Positions 26,533 to 38,200 of a stretch of 64,000 bases of DNA are shown here, in pieces; the first letter of the stretch is position 1, and the number at the start of each line of letters is the position of its first letter. Under the pieces are notes generated by a model, which was not told the DNA's origin, ran no database searches, and saw only the letters and a list, made by a program, of their open reading frames with translations. The stretch is taken from contig NZ_CP038437.2 in NCBI RefSeq assembly GCF_008329985.2, positions 4,402,001-4,466,000 of the forward strand, given 5' to 3'. The translations under genes were made by a program, and so were the position numbers. This DNA comes from Halomonas binhaiensis. Lineage in GTDB: Bacteria > Pseudomonadota > Gammaproteobacteria > Pseudomonadales > Halomonadaceae.

Positions 26533-27075
26533 GCTCTACCTCTGTCCCATTGCCCCTGCGGAAACACTGCTGAGACAACACATGTCACACAGGAAGCCAG
26601 CATCATAGTTGAATGCCATGCATGCACGTTTCGCACAGATACTTTCCTTACAGAGAGGCCAGGCAGGGGCATCAGCGCGGCCGCGACCATCGATCAGGAA
26701 CTTCATCCGCTCAACCTTGTGATACAAATCAGATGCTTGGCAACCCACAAGATAGGGATTATGTCAGAAAGCGGCGACAACTGCCTGGCGAAAGTGGTAC
26801 GGCGAGTGTTCACTTCATGTCGGAAAAGACACCCCACGCTAGTGAATTCTGCACAGAGAAAAAGGCTCACCATCCTGTGCACAATACCACTTGAACCTCC
26901 ATTCTTTGCTTATATCGGCAACGCGATGAATCTTGTCGGCATCAACCCACATGAACGATAGACAGCACACGGAAGTGAGCTAGCTTTATGAATGATACTT
27001 GCCCGTTCTCCGCGAAATAGAGACAGGCATATCATTAGATCAAGGACACATGCTAGATCATCAAGGAGATACCAC
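26533..27075. other. 543-bp gap without a recognised gene
   Basis: Lies between the lacI-type gene and the acidic secreted protein gene, transcribed away from each other, so it must hold both promoters. Open frames here are short or are antisense extensions of the lacI gene. No operator copy, hairpin or RNA gene was recognised. Confidence 0.4.
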
Positions 27076-27516
27076 ATGTCCAAGGTTCTGCACTCCACTA
27101 CTATGTTCTGTGCCGCGTTGTTTGGCAGTTCTCTGATGCTGTCAAGCATGGCGATGGCCGACAGTAGTGAGGCCATGCAAGAGGAGAGGAAAGCTCTTGA
27201 AGAGCATGCCAGTGAAAGCGTGCACACTGAAACCATCATAGAAGAAGAAGACTCTGTGCTTCTTGAAGATGACGGTAGCGTCGTGGAAGAAAGTGACATC
27301 ACCATCGAGGAGGAATCGGAAGTCACTGGTCAACTGCCAGATGATCCCGAGTTGGTGGAAGATGGCGAAAGTGCTGCCATGCAGGAGCTCCGCGAGAACA
27401 TGACGCAGGACGAGGCCTCGGGCCAACTGCCAGATGATCCAGAACTGCTGGAAGACGGTGAAAGCGCTGTCATGCAAGAGCATCGCGAGAGCATGATGCA
27501 AGACAAGCAGGAGTAG
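27076..27516 (+). CDS. Secreted acidic repeat protein of unknown function
   Basis: 146 aa. A signal peptide ends near residue 29 (LMLSSMAMADS). The mature protein is very acidic, with runs such as TIIEEEDSVLLEDDGSVVEESDITIEEESE, and then two copies of a 33-residue unit: TGQLPDDPELVEDGESAAMQ and SGQLPDDPELLEDGESAVMQ each followed by an E-R-E-x-M-x-QD tail. No Cys and no recognised domain. ATG at 27076 has AAGGAG upstream; the frame is open further but lacks a signal there. Periplasmic or extracellular location is predicted; function not recognised. Confidence 0.75.
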   Translation: MSKVLHSTTMFCAALFGSSLMLSSMAMADSSEAMQEERKALEEHASESVHTETIIEEEDSVLLEDDGSVVEESDITIEEESEVTGQLPDDPELVEDGESAAMQELRENMTQDEASGQLPDDPELLEDGESAVMQEHRESMMQDKQE

Positions 27517-27519
27517 CAG

Positions 27520-27570
27520 AAGGGCTGCCAGCTGCTGCCAGGAACAAGGAAGGGCTCACAGGCAGCCCTT
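27520..27570. terminator. Inverted repeat between convergent genes
   Basis: AAGGGCTGCC (27520-27529) and GGCAGCCCTT (27561-27570) are perfectly complementary over 10 bp with a 31-nt loop. They lie directly after the acidic protein gene and just before the end of the convergent ampC. A terminator role is plausible, but the loop is long and there is no strong T-tract. Confidence 0.4.
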
Positions 27571-27589
27571 CCTCAGATATGCTGATTCT

Positions 27590-28843
<1,254 letters not shown>

Positions 28844-29015
28844 TCAGCAATTCCTGAAACTAGCACCACCATTCATAACAGACAGGAATCAATAACATAA
28901 ACAATATGAATTGTTTTTATTTATCGCCTTTCCTTATGCTCACTTCATGGATGGTCAGCCACTTGCTTATCCATTCATTCCATCCGTTCTTCGTACATCA
29001 TGAGTCGAAAAGACA

Positions 29016-30230
29016 ATGCCAGCACAGTCTGCTGCATGGAAGGTCAACCTGTGGGTCTGTGGTTCAGGGTCGTTCATCAATATCGTCGCCATGACCATCA
29101 TGTTGCCCTTTCTCCCTCACTACCTCGGCACTTTAGGCGACTATTCCCAGGGTGAAACCTTTCTCTGGTCCAGCCTGGTCTATTCCTCGACCTTCATCAC
29201 GGCCGCCCTGTTTGCCCCCCTCTGGGGACGACTCTCCGATCGCTATGGCTGCAGGATCAACCTGATACGTGCCAGTATCGGCATGTTGCTGTGCATGACG
29301 CTGATGGGGCTGGCTACCAGTGCCTGGCAAATGGTCATCCTGCGCCTGCTTGCCGGAGTGGCCGGTGGCTATACCTCCGGGGCCACGATCCTCATGGCCA
29401 AGGAAGCTCCCGAGTCCCGCGCCGGCCATGCCCAGGGCGTGCTTTCTGCCTGTATCCTGGCCGGAAGCCTCGCAGGTCCGATACTGGGCGGCTTTCTATC
29501 AGCCTATGTAGGCATGCGTGAGGCGCTGTTCATTACCGGTGGCCTGATCTTTTTCAATGTCCTGGCGACAACGCTGCTGATCAAGGAGACACAGGTTGCC
29601 CAGGTATCGCGGGGGAATACAGCGGCTCCAGCCAGCCCGTTCAATCACACGGTCTGGGCACTATTGATTGCCACCATGGGGCTGCTGGTCGCCAACCTGT
29701 CGATTGAGCCCATCATCTACAGCATCGTCAGTGGCATGAACCACTCTCCGCTGGCGGCCACTTCGGCAGCAGGCATTGTGCTTGCCGCCACCGCTCTGGG
29801 CTGCTTGCTGTCGTCGCTGATGCTGGGCTCATTCGCCGATCGCTTTGGTGCCATGCGCGTTGCCATGTATGGCTTCGGCATTGGCGCTCTCTTGATCGTT
29901 CCTCAGGCCTTCGTCACCGATGTCTACACACTGACGCTGCTGCGTTTCGCCATGGGCCTGGCCCTGGGCGGTGTATTGCCCTGCCTGAAGGCGGCACTCA
30001 AGCATGCTTATACCGATGCCGGCCATCTTGGGCGTGTCATGGGACTGTCGACCTCCTTCCAGTACATCGGCCAGGTGGCGGGCCCCATGATGGGCGGTAT
30101 CGTGGCCGCCACCTGGGGAACGGCGCCGGTCTTCCATGTGACCGCCGCCGTGGCATTGCTGTGCGCCATTCTCATTGCTGTCAGCATGCGCCGCAGCCGT
30201 GATCACGACAGCCAGGCCATCACTTCATGA
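29016..30230 (+). CDS. MFS multidrug efflux transporter (MdtG/TetA-like)
   Basis: 404-aa drug/proton antiporter type MFS protein with 12 predicted helices. Signature segments are FAPLWGRLSDRYGCRINLIRASIGM between helices 2 and 3, VILRLLAGVAGGYTSGATILMAKEAP in helix 4, and SACILAGSLAGPILGGFLSAY in helix 5 (antiporter motif C pattern GxLaGPxxGG). It resembles E. coli MdtG. ATG at 29016. Divergent from ampC with a 223-bp AT-rich gap; no local regulator. Confidence 0.87.
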   Translation: MPAQSAAWKVNLWVCGSGSFINIVAMTIMLPFLPHYLGTLGDYSQGETFLWSSLVYSSTFITAALFAPLWGRLSDRYGCRINLIRASIGMLLCMTLMGLATSAWQMVILRLLAGVAGGYTSGATILMAKEAPESRAGHAQGVLSACILAGSLAGPILGGFLSAYVGMREALFITGGLIFFNVLATTLLIKETQVAQVSRGNTAAPASPFNHTVWALLIATMGLLVANLSIEPIIYSIVSGMNHSPLAATSAAGIVLAATALGCLLSSLMLGSFADRFGAMRVAMYGFGIGALLIVPQAFVTDVYTLTLLRFAMGLALGGVLPCLKAALKHAYTDAGHLGRVMGLSTSFQYIGQVAGPMMGGIVAATWGTAPVFHVTAAVALLCAILIAVSMRRSRDHDSQAITS

Positions 30231-30263
30231 GCATCAGGCTGCCAGATCACAGCCCTTCTTCAG

Positions 30264-31238
30264 TTACAGCCCTTCTTCGAGCAACTGAGGGGCAAAGTAG
30301 GTCATGATCAGATCAGCACCGGCACGCCGCATTGAACCAAGCGTTTCGCGCACCACGGCCGATTCGTCGATGACACCTTGTTCGGCAGCGAACTTGATCA
30401 TCGCGTATTCACCACTGACCTGATACGCCGCCAGCGGCAGCAGGCTGTTACGGCGGATATCTGCCATGATGTCGAGATAGGCCAACGCCGGCTTGACCAT
30501 CAGCAGGTCGGCCCCTTCCGCCTCATCCATCAACGACTCGCGCAAGGCTTCCCGACGATTCATCGGGTCCATCTGATAGGTCTTGCGATCGCCCTTGAGT
30601 TCGGTACCCGCGGCTTCGCGGAAAGGCCCATACAGAGCCGAGGCCAGTTTGGTGGAATAGGCCATGATGGGAATTTCTTCGAAGCCAGCAGTATCCAGCG
30701 CCTGGCGAATCGCCGCGACCTGGCCATCCTGAGCAGCAGAAGGCGCAATGATGTCGGCTCCAGCCCTGGCTGCCGCCACCGCCTGAATGCCCAGGTTATG
30801 GATGGTCAGGTCGTTATCGACGCTATTGCCCTTGAGAATGCCGCAATGTCCGTGGCTGGTGTACTCGCAGAAACAGATATCCGGGATCACTACCATGTCC
30901 GGCACGGCTTCCTTGATGGTGCGCACCATGCGTGAAACGAGACCATTCTCGTCCATCGCATCGCTGCCATGCTCATCCTTGTGATGCGAAATACCAAACG
31001 GCATGATGCTTTTGAGCCCCAACTGGCTCAGGCGACGCGCCTCATCGGCCAGCTTGCTTTCCGGCACCCGGGATTGTCCGGGCATGCCGGCAATTGGCGT
31101 GAATTCATCGCTGCCTTCTTCCACAAAGATCGGGTATACCAGATGCTCTGCGCGCAAGGTTGTTTCTCGCACGATATCGCGCAGTGCTTCACTTCGGCGT
31201 AAACGGCGCAGGCGGGCCTGAGGAAATTGAGCAGGCAT
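30264..31238 (-). CDS. hemB: Delta-aminolevulinic acid dehydratase (porphobilinogen synthase) HemB
   Basis: 324-aa enzyme condensing two 5-aminolevulinate molecules to porphobilinogen in haem synthesis. The N-terminus reads [34 protein letters not shown]. The zinc-type Cys cluster is present in [16 protein letters not shown], and the catalytic lysines lie in [19 protein letters not shown] and [18 protein letters not shown] at 31238 is preferred to an in-frame ATG at 31274. Immediately after the stop codon the last ~13 bp of the gene are repeated. Confidence 0.96.
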   Translation of the reverse strand: MPAQFPQARLRRLRRSEALRDIVRETTLRAEHLVYPIFVEEGSDEFTPIAGMPGQSRVPESKLADEARRLSQLGLKSIMPFGISHHKDEHGSDAMDENGLVSRMVRTIKEAVPDMVVIPDICFCEYTSHGHCGILKGNSVDNDLTIHNLGIQAVAAARAGADIIAPSAAQDGQVAAIRQALDTAGFEEIPIMAYSTKLASALYGPFREAAGTELKGDRKTYQMDPMNRREALRESLMDEAEGADLLMVKPALAYLDIMADIRRNSLLPLAAYQVSGEYAMIKFAAEQGVIDESAVVRETLGSMRRAGADLIMTYFAPQLLEEGL

Positions 31239-31328
31239 ACAACACTCCTTCAATGATCGGGCGATTGACAACACCTTGGTGACGGCCGACCAGTATATAG
31301 CAAGCTAAGAAAACGCCGAAGTGAGCGC

Positions 31329-32114
31329 TCAAGGTTCAGCGTATTCATCATGGCGGCGCCACCAGATACCGCCTGACTCATTACGCCCTTTCGGGGCGCG
31401 ATCAAGCCACTGGTAGGTTCCCCACAGGCTATCCAGTCCACGCGCATAGGTGGAGTATGTGTGATAGACGATACCGTCTTCCAGCACCAACGCGCTCATG
31501 CCGGGCATGTCACGTTGAAACGTGGCGACATCGGTTCCGCAGGTGGCAGCAAAACGAGCCTCCTCGCTTTCACCACCGCCTTCCTCGCCCGAGCGCCAGG
31601 CCTGAACTGGTTCCTGGCGGTAGTTATATTCAACCTTGCCTTCGCGTTGCTGCTCCTCGCTGAACCAGACGTTGAAATCAGCATTGAAATCGCTGCCGTA
31701 TGAGGACACCCAGGGAAAGCTCCAACCCATTCTCTCCTTGTATGCCTGCAACTTGGCCAGTGGTGCCCGCGATACCGCCAGCAGTGTGACATCGTGGTGG
31801 GCCAGGTGGACCACGAAGCCATTGAAACCATCGGCAATCATCGAGCAGGAAGGACAGCCCGCCGTGTAATCGGGACCAAACATGAAGTGATAGACGAGAA
31901 GCTGCGAGCGACCTTGAAACAGCTCGGGCAACGAAGCATGTCCCTCATCCGTTTCGAACCGATACGCCTTGTCGATGCGAACCCAGGGCAACTGCTGTCG
32001 CCTGAGCGCCAGCTCGTCGCTTTGCCGAGTGAGCTGCTTCTCTGCCTGGAGCAGATCGAGCCGCGCAGCCAGCCACTCTTCACGGGTTCCGATGTTGTGC
32101 TTTGGCATGGGCAT
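31329..32114 (-). CDS. DUF899 family thioredoxin-like protein
   Basis: 261-aa protein of the DUF899 family, which has a thioredoxin-like fold of unknown activity. Recognised by EEWLAARLDLLQAEKQLTRQSDELALRRQQLPWV at the start, YHFMFGPDYTAGCPSCSMIADGFNG with the CxxC pair (CPSC) in the position of a thioredoxin active site, and the C-terminal YHTYSTYARGLD. ATG at 32114 has a strong GGAGGAAG ribosome site, ruling out the longer frame. It lies 124 bp downstream of the giant gene on the same strand, but relation is not evident. Confidence 0.88.
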   Translation of the reverse strand: MPMPKHNIGTREEWLAARLDLLQAEKQLTRQSDELALRRQQLPWVRIDKAYRFETDEGHASLPELFQGRSQLLVYHFMFGPDYTAGCPSCSMIADGFNGFVVHLAHHDVTLLAVSRAPLAKLQAYKERMGWSFPWVSSYGSDFNADFNVWFSEEQQREGKVEYNYRQEPVQAWRSGEEGGGESEEARFAATCGTDVATFQRDMPGMSALVLEDGIVYHTYSTYARGLDSLWGTYQWLDRAPKGRNESGGIWWRRHDEYAEP

Positions 32115-32238
32115 GTTACTTCCTCCATTTTGTTGACCATGGAAAGTATTTAGTCCAAGACCAGCGAATGGAGGGAGTAACAATCGTGACGGGATTATCG
32201 GGATGCCGGGAAGTTGCAAGCTCCCCGACATCAAGGCC

Positions 32239-35200
32239 CTAGGCAGCAGGCAAGTACACGCGATCTCCCGGAAAGATCATGCTGGGGTCGAGAATATGGT
32301 CCAAGTTGAGCATCACGACCTGTTCGATATCGCGCTTCTGCTGCACAGCAATTCCGCCCAGTGTCTGGTTTGGCTCCACGATGACGAAGGCATAGCTCCC
32401 TTCCAGGAGAGGGTTGATGCGTCCGCCATCCTCCGCGACGCTATCAGCCTGAGATTCAATGTCTTCTACCACGGCCAGACCAGGCGCTTCCTCGACTCCA
32501 GGCTGCTTATCGAGCACTGGAGTAGCATTCTCGCGCTCAGCGTCAACCACAGGTGCCGTGGAGGGCGAGAAGTCGGAGGGCACATAGCCGAATAGCTCAT
32601 CATCGATATCTTCCGGCTCCTCCGACATATGTTCATTGGCCAACTTCACCCCAGCCATGACGGAGCTCGGAATCATGGTGCCACTGAAGCCGATGATCGT
32701 GGCGAAATCCTTCTTATCTATTTCCCATTTCTTCAGTTTCGCCGGAATGAATCGATCAAGGGATAGAGAAGGCGTCGGTAGCCAGTCTCCGAGTTTCTTC
32801 CCGAGACGAGAGTCTCGAAACCACAAGCGAGTAACCGCCCCTGTCAGCAAGGCATTCATGGTAACGTCGTACACGCTCCCCTTGGTCATGCCTGCCTCTA
32901 TACCAATACCGCCCCCTAGTGCAAAGGGCATCAGCGCCACATCATCCGCCCAAGGCATGACCTTCTTGCCCGTCGAGGCTTCTTCGAGGCTTTTGGTGAG
33001 ATAGATGGAGAAACCCAACAAATTGGCGCCATCTTGTACATTATTCATTCCAGGCTGACTCCCCGACACCTGGAATTGAACGCCCCCATCACCCGTAGAG
33101 ACATAGTGGCCGAGTATCCCGGCATGGCTGATCGAGAATGTCACGAACTCGACACCACGCAAAGTACGCCCCAACCCCGTATCCACCGCCGTGGCGTCCG
33201 GGGCGACACTACGGACAAGCAAGCTGGCTCCCCGAACACCGGATGCCAAGGCGTTCAGTGGAGCTGATATCTCGGGAGGTCCTAACGACAAGCCGGCTCC
33301 GATCCCCCCGACAGTTGCTAGCAAGTTACGGATCGCCTTTTCATGGCTACGCGCAGATAACCAGGTACCGTTACTGCCGTTATAGATGGAGAAGTCGTGG
33401 GGTTCGGCTTTATAGCCTTGCTTATCAGGGTTGATCGCCCTACCAAGTTGCTTAGCCGACTTGTCGGTCACCAGAACATAGACTTCGCCGTCGAAATGTT
33501 CGGTATGCAGCACCCGGCCATTTCCATGGAGCTGGACGGTCTGACGGCCAGCGTCATTACGGGTCATGGTAAAAGTGACCGGCTCCATAGGCCCTTTCGG
33601 TCCTTTGCTCCGATCAACATTATTCTTGTTGATATGCCCACTTTCACCCACAAACCCACCACGCCGCACTTTCCCTTCGTGCAACACAAAGCCACTGGCA
33701 CCCAATCGTTCTGGTTGAACGAAGTGCACATAGTGCCCCGGTGGCAAGGCACCATCCACCGAAGCCTGGTTCAAGACATTCAGATCGTTGAGTCGATACA
33801 GACGAGACAGCTTTTCAGGCGGTGTGGCGTCACCATGCCGAGAAAACAGCTTGTCCGGGATGAGTGGACCGGCAGGTTGCGAATCTGGGCGCGAAGCTCT
33901 CAACGACTTTGCACTCATGCCGACACCAAAGATGCCGCTGCCCAGTCCCGCCAGAGCATCCGCTCTCTCAAGCCCTGTCATGTCATCCCAATTCGCCAGG
34001 ATGTTGTAACCGGAATAGCCCATCAACGGGATGCCGACACCCATTGCGGCCCGGTCGAGGCCTTTCGCGGTATTGAACGCAAAGTTATTCGCACGTAGCT
34101 GATCGGTAGCGCTTCGATATATGGGGTTCTGACTCAAGAACCTTTCCGAGGTATTGACGGCACCGATGCTGGTTCTCGCTGACACGCCGATCGGTGTTCC
34201 TGTGCGAGCCAGTCCGGCAAAACGGAAAGCGCTCGACCCCATCGGCAGCACAGAGGTCACCAGCATCGCCCCTTGCATGAGACCTTCGGTGCTGGCCAGC
34301 GGCCGGCCATGTTCATGCATTTCATGCAGGTTATGAGCACTGCGGGCGCCAAAGTAGGCGCCTCCGGCAAAGGCTATCGGTGCCGCTATCGGTGCCAGCG
34401 GGGGAATGAAAGAGGCCACCGTGGCAATACCGGTACCAATGCCGATGACAGGATCCAGCCATTCTTCAGCGAAGCTCAGTTCTCGGGCCTGTAGCCATTC
34501 ATACCTGGCGTTGCCATCGGCATCGGTCAGCCGGTCGAGGTCCTTCGGCGCATAGATATGGCCACTGTCGGACAGGTAATTATTGTGACGATAATCATCG
34601 AAGTTGCGGTACTTGCTGCCGCTCTCATCGACCAGCCAGATCTTGCCGTCCTGATCCTCGAATCTGAACAGTGCCGTATCACGCACCCCTTCACTTTTAT
34701 CGCGATAGAGAAGCGGGATGATATCGACCTCGACATCATCACCAGCGATATCGCGGATCTGGTCGATCACCGGATCCACCACCTCCGAGTTCACATCCTC
34801 CGATGCTCCCGCGCCTAGCGCTTGACTGATCCACTGCCGAGCATCCTTGTCGTCCATGGACACTGAATCCGGCAGCTCATTCTGGTTGTCTGTGATGGCT
34901 TCATTTGCCACCACGGGATTCTCCTGGAAAAGGCGCTCTTGCTGTTGCGCCCATTGCTCTGGGTCAAGGCGATCATCCAGGGACTCGCCACGCAGGAAGT
35001 CGTTCCACCGACCCGCTTCATCCAACTGATCACCGACTGCCTCGGTGCTTTCCAGAGCCTCACGCAAGTCGGATACATTACTCTGTGGCCCAATACTCTC
35101 TGTAAGGGGCACACCATTCTGCGTCAGGCCATTGCCGCCAAGCCCCACCTGGGCAAGGCCAATCTGTGTCGACAGCAGGGCTGCCTGGCTATCTACCTGA

Positions 35201-38200
35201 TTCTGTCTTGCTTGCATCAACGCGCCGTGGGTGCCATTGGCCTCGAGGTAGACATCTTCCATCTGCCACGCGGCTGAAACCTCTCCTTCATGCTCGATCG
35301 AGTAGACGTCATCGACCAGTTTCCAGGTCGAAGGCCTTGATGAACGATAATCTGATTCTTCTAATGTCAGTCGCGCTTCTTCGATACCTACCTGGGTCGA
35401 CGCCAGATCGTTCTCGGCCGTGTTCAACGCCCTAAGCGCCATTGCCACATCCGGGTGCACCCAGCGCTGTTCACCTTCCAGCGTCACCAGTACGGGTGTT
35501 ACATCATCATCAAAGGTATCGACCAGCTTTTCCGTCGTGCCACTGCCGTGCTCATCCAATGCGTCATTGCTCGCGGTTTCGGCAGTGTCGACCTCCTGCT
35601 GCACATCCTTCAATGGATCTTCTTTGTCGCCGGCATGCTCTGTCCACCAGTCGGCCCACCGCTGATCGAGCTTCTGTTCCGCCTCTGTGCGCCCCTCCGG
35701 AGCCTCGCCCGGGGCATAGGTCAGCTGGAATTCATAGGGGTCATCCCGGTCTTCATAGTGATTTCTTAGCCACAGCTGACCATTGTCGTCGACGAAGTAA
35801 GCTGTTCCCTCTCCATTCAATTTGCCGGTGGAATCATACGACTGCGTATTACCGTGCCATTCTCCCGGCTCACTAAAGCCATTAGGGTCGAGGTGCTCTG
35901 GATGCTGCTCGCCATACAGCTCTCTGGCCCGCGCCAGGATATCCTCGCCATCGTTCAGTGCATTGCGCGCCGCGACGAGTTCGCGTTGTGCGGCGGCCAC
36001 CTCTGGATGAACCCAACGCATCTCGCCATCGATCTCGACCTGTTCGGCGTTCTCTCCGCCCGGTACCACCGAACCCTCGCCATGCTCGTCGATGGCATCG
36101 TCGAGTGCCTGTTCCAGATCAGGAATGGAATCCTCGAGCGCAGCAGCCGTCCCGCGATCCTGCTCGATGCCTATCTCGGTGAGCGTACGCTCTGCATCGG
36201 CAATTTCCCGAGAGACCTGTACCAGGCTGCCATCCCCGCTATAACGGATCTCTTTCCAGCTCGCCCAGTCCTCATCGAATTGCTGCTGGGTTTCGGTGCG
36301 TGTCGGTGATCCACTGCTGCCAGGTTCATAGGTCAGTTGGACTTCCAGGGGCTCATCCCAGTTCTCGTAGGTATTGACAAGGTAGAGCTGGCCATCGCGC
36401 TCGACGACCTGCTGATCCTTCAAGGCTCCGCTGGGGTCTTCATTCGGAGGTCCTGCCCGATTCGGTGTGACTTTGGTGAAGCCCTCAGGCTTGAAGTAAT
36501 CGGGGTGTCGTTCACGCACCTCATCAAGGAGGCGGGTTTCAAGATCCGGATTGACATTCCGCTCCTGAGCGAACTCCTGCCAGGCCTGATTGGCGTCACG
36601 CTGCGCCTGGGTCAGGTCCTCGGGCTCCTCGCCTTGAGCATAGGTGAGTTGCTTCTCTACCTCATTCTTGTCGTAACCTTCGCCATAGGTGTTGACGACA
36701 TAGAGCTGGCCATCGCGCTCGACCACCCTGGTATCCGTCAGCTCGCCTGACTCCCATTCATGCTTGGAGTCCATGGCGCCGGTGCGTGTCTCCGAGTAAC
36801 CATCGGGATCGAAATATTTGGGATTGGCTTCGCGGAAGGCAGCCAGTGCATCGTCCTGCAACTGTCCCGGCTTATCACCGACTTTCAGTTCATGCCACTG
36901 TTGATTGAGTTCCTGCTGGGCTTGTGACAATCCATTGGATTCATTGGCAGGGTTCTCGGTGAGCTTCTTGTAAAGAGGCTCATCGCGGTCCGCATAAACA
37001 TTTCTCAGGTATAGCTGGCCGTCCTTTTCCACCACGGACTGGTGCAGCAGCTCCCCGGTATCTTCCTTTTCACCCATGGGATTGGCAGGGCTGCCTGACT
37101 CGGTGACTTCTTCGAAACCTTCTTTCTGGAAGTAATCCTCGTAGCTTTCGTCACCACGATAGATCTCGAGCGCTTCTTCCTTGAGTCCATTGGCTTCCTC
37201 TTGCAGGCCTCGATACTCTTCCTGCAGATCGAGATAGTTGATCCAGGCATTGGCGTTTTCCAGGCGTTCCTGAGCTTCTGCCAGGCTTCCTTCAGGTTTC
37301 TGCGGGTCCCAGCGCAAGCCATGGGGAGCGAGCAACTCATTGATCCGCTCGCTTGCATTGTCCATGGTCGCTTTATTATTCGGGTCCAGCGCATAGACGT
37401 TGACCTGTTCCTGATGTTGCCAGGCTTGTGCCTGGGCCTGAGTCAGGGCAACACGTGCATCCTCAGCCTGCTCAAGAGGCTCGACCAACCCTGGGTCCAC
37501 CCATACCCATTTGCCGTCATACTGCATCGGCACCCAGGCCTCGCCATTAGAGGTTTCCTCGTCTGGCGGGATACCCAGGGGATCACTGTCACTGGTGTTG
37601 TCACCCTCCTTGATGACGTCGCTCTCATCACCACCCTCCCCGACGATCTCATCGATGGCACGCTGAACGGCCTCTTCTTTATCCCCAAGATCGGTTTTCA
37701 GGTCCTCGATCTCTTTGATCTTGCCGTCATCGGTGCGATCCACCAGCATTTCCTCGATGACCGCCTGGAGCACCTTGTCCTCATGTGAGTCATCGGGATT
37801 GAGCTTGAGCAACTCTTCCGCCAGGGATTGTTCCTCCGTACCTCGGGCAATCGTGAATTCCTTGCCGTCCTCATCGCGGTGCAAGGTCAGATCGCCATCT
37901 GGCGGAGTAGTCAGGGTATAACCGTTGTCCGTGACTTCTGTGGTTGTCTTGTCATCGGCATCCACGCGGGTGGTGGTTTCACGACCATTCGTTTCAGTGA
38001 CCGTTTTGGTACTACTGCCATTGCTGTACTGGGTGGTGCGGGTTTCGGTGCCATGGCTGTCAACCGCCAGTGAGGTCTCGCGGTTCGTACCGCGTCCACT
38101 GCTGTAACTGGCGATGACGTCCTCGGCATCATCGGCACCGACGATCTCGGTGGTGTACTGCTCTCCGCCATTGGCCAGCTCACCGGTGCGTGTCTCGACG

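Noticed and set aside
26020..26961. 313-codon plus-strand frame
   Set aside because: It runs antisense to the complete LacI-type gene; the LacI HTH and effector domain on the minus strand are unmistakable.
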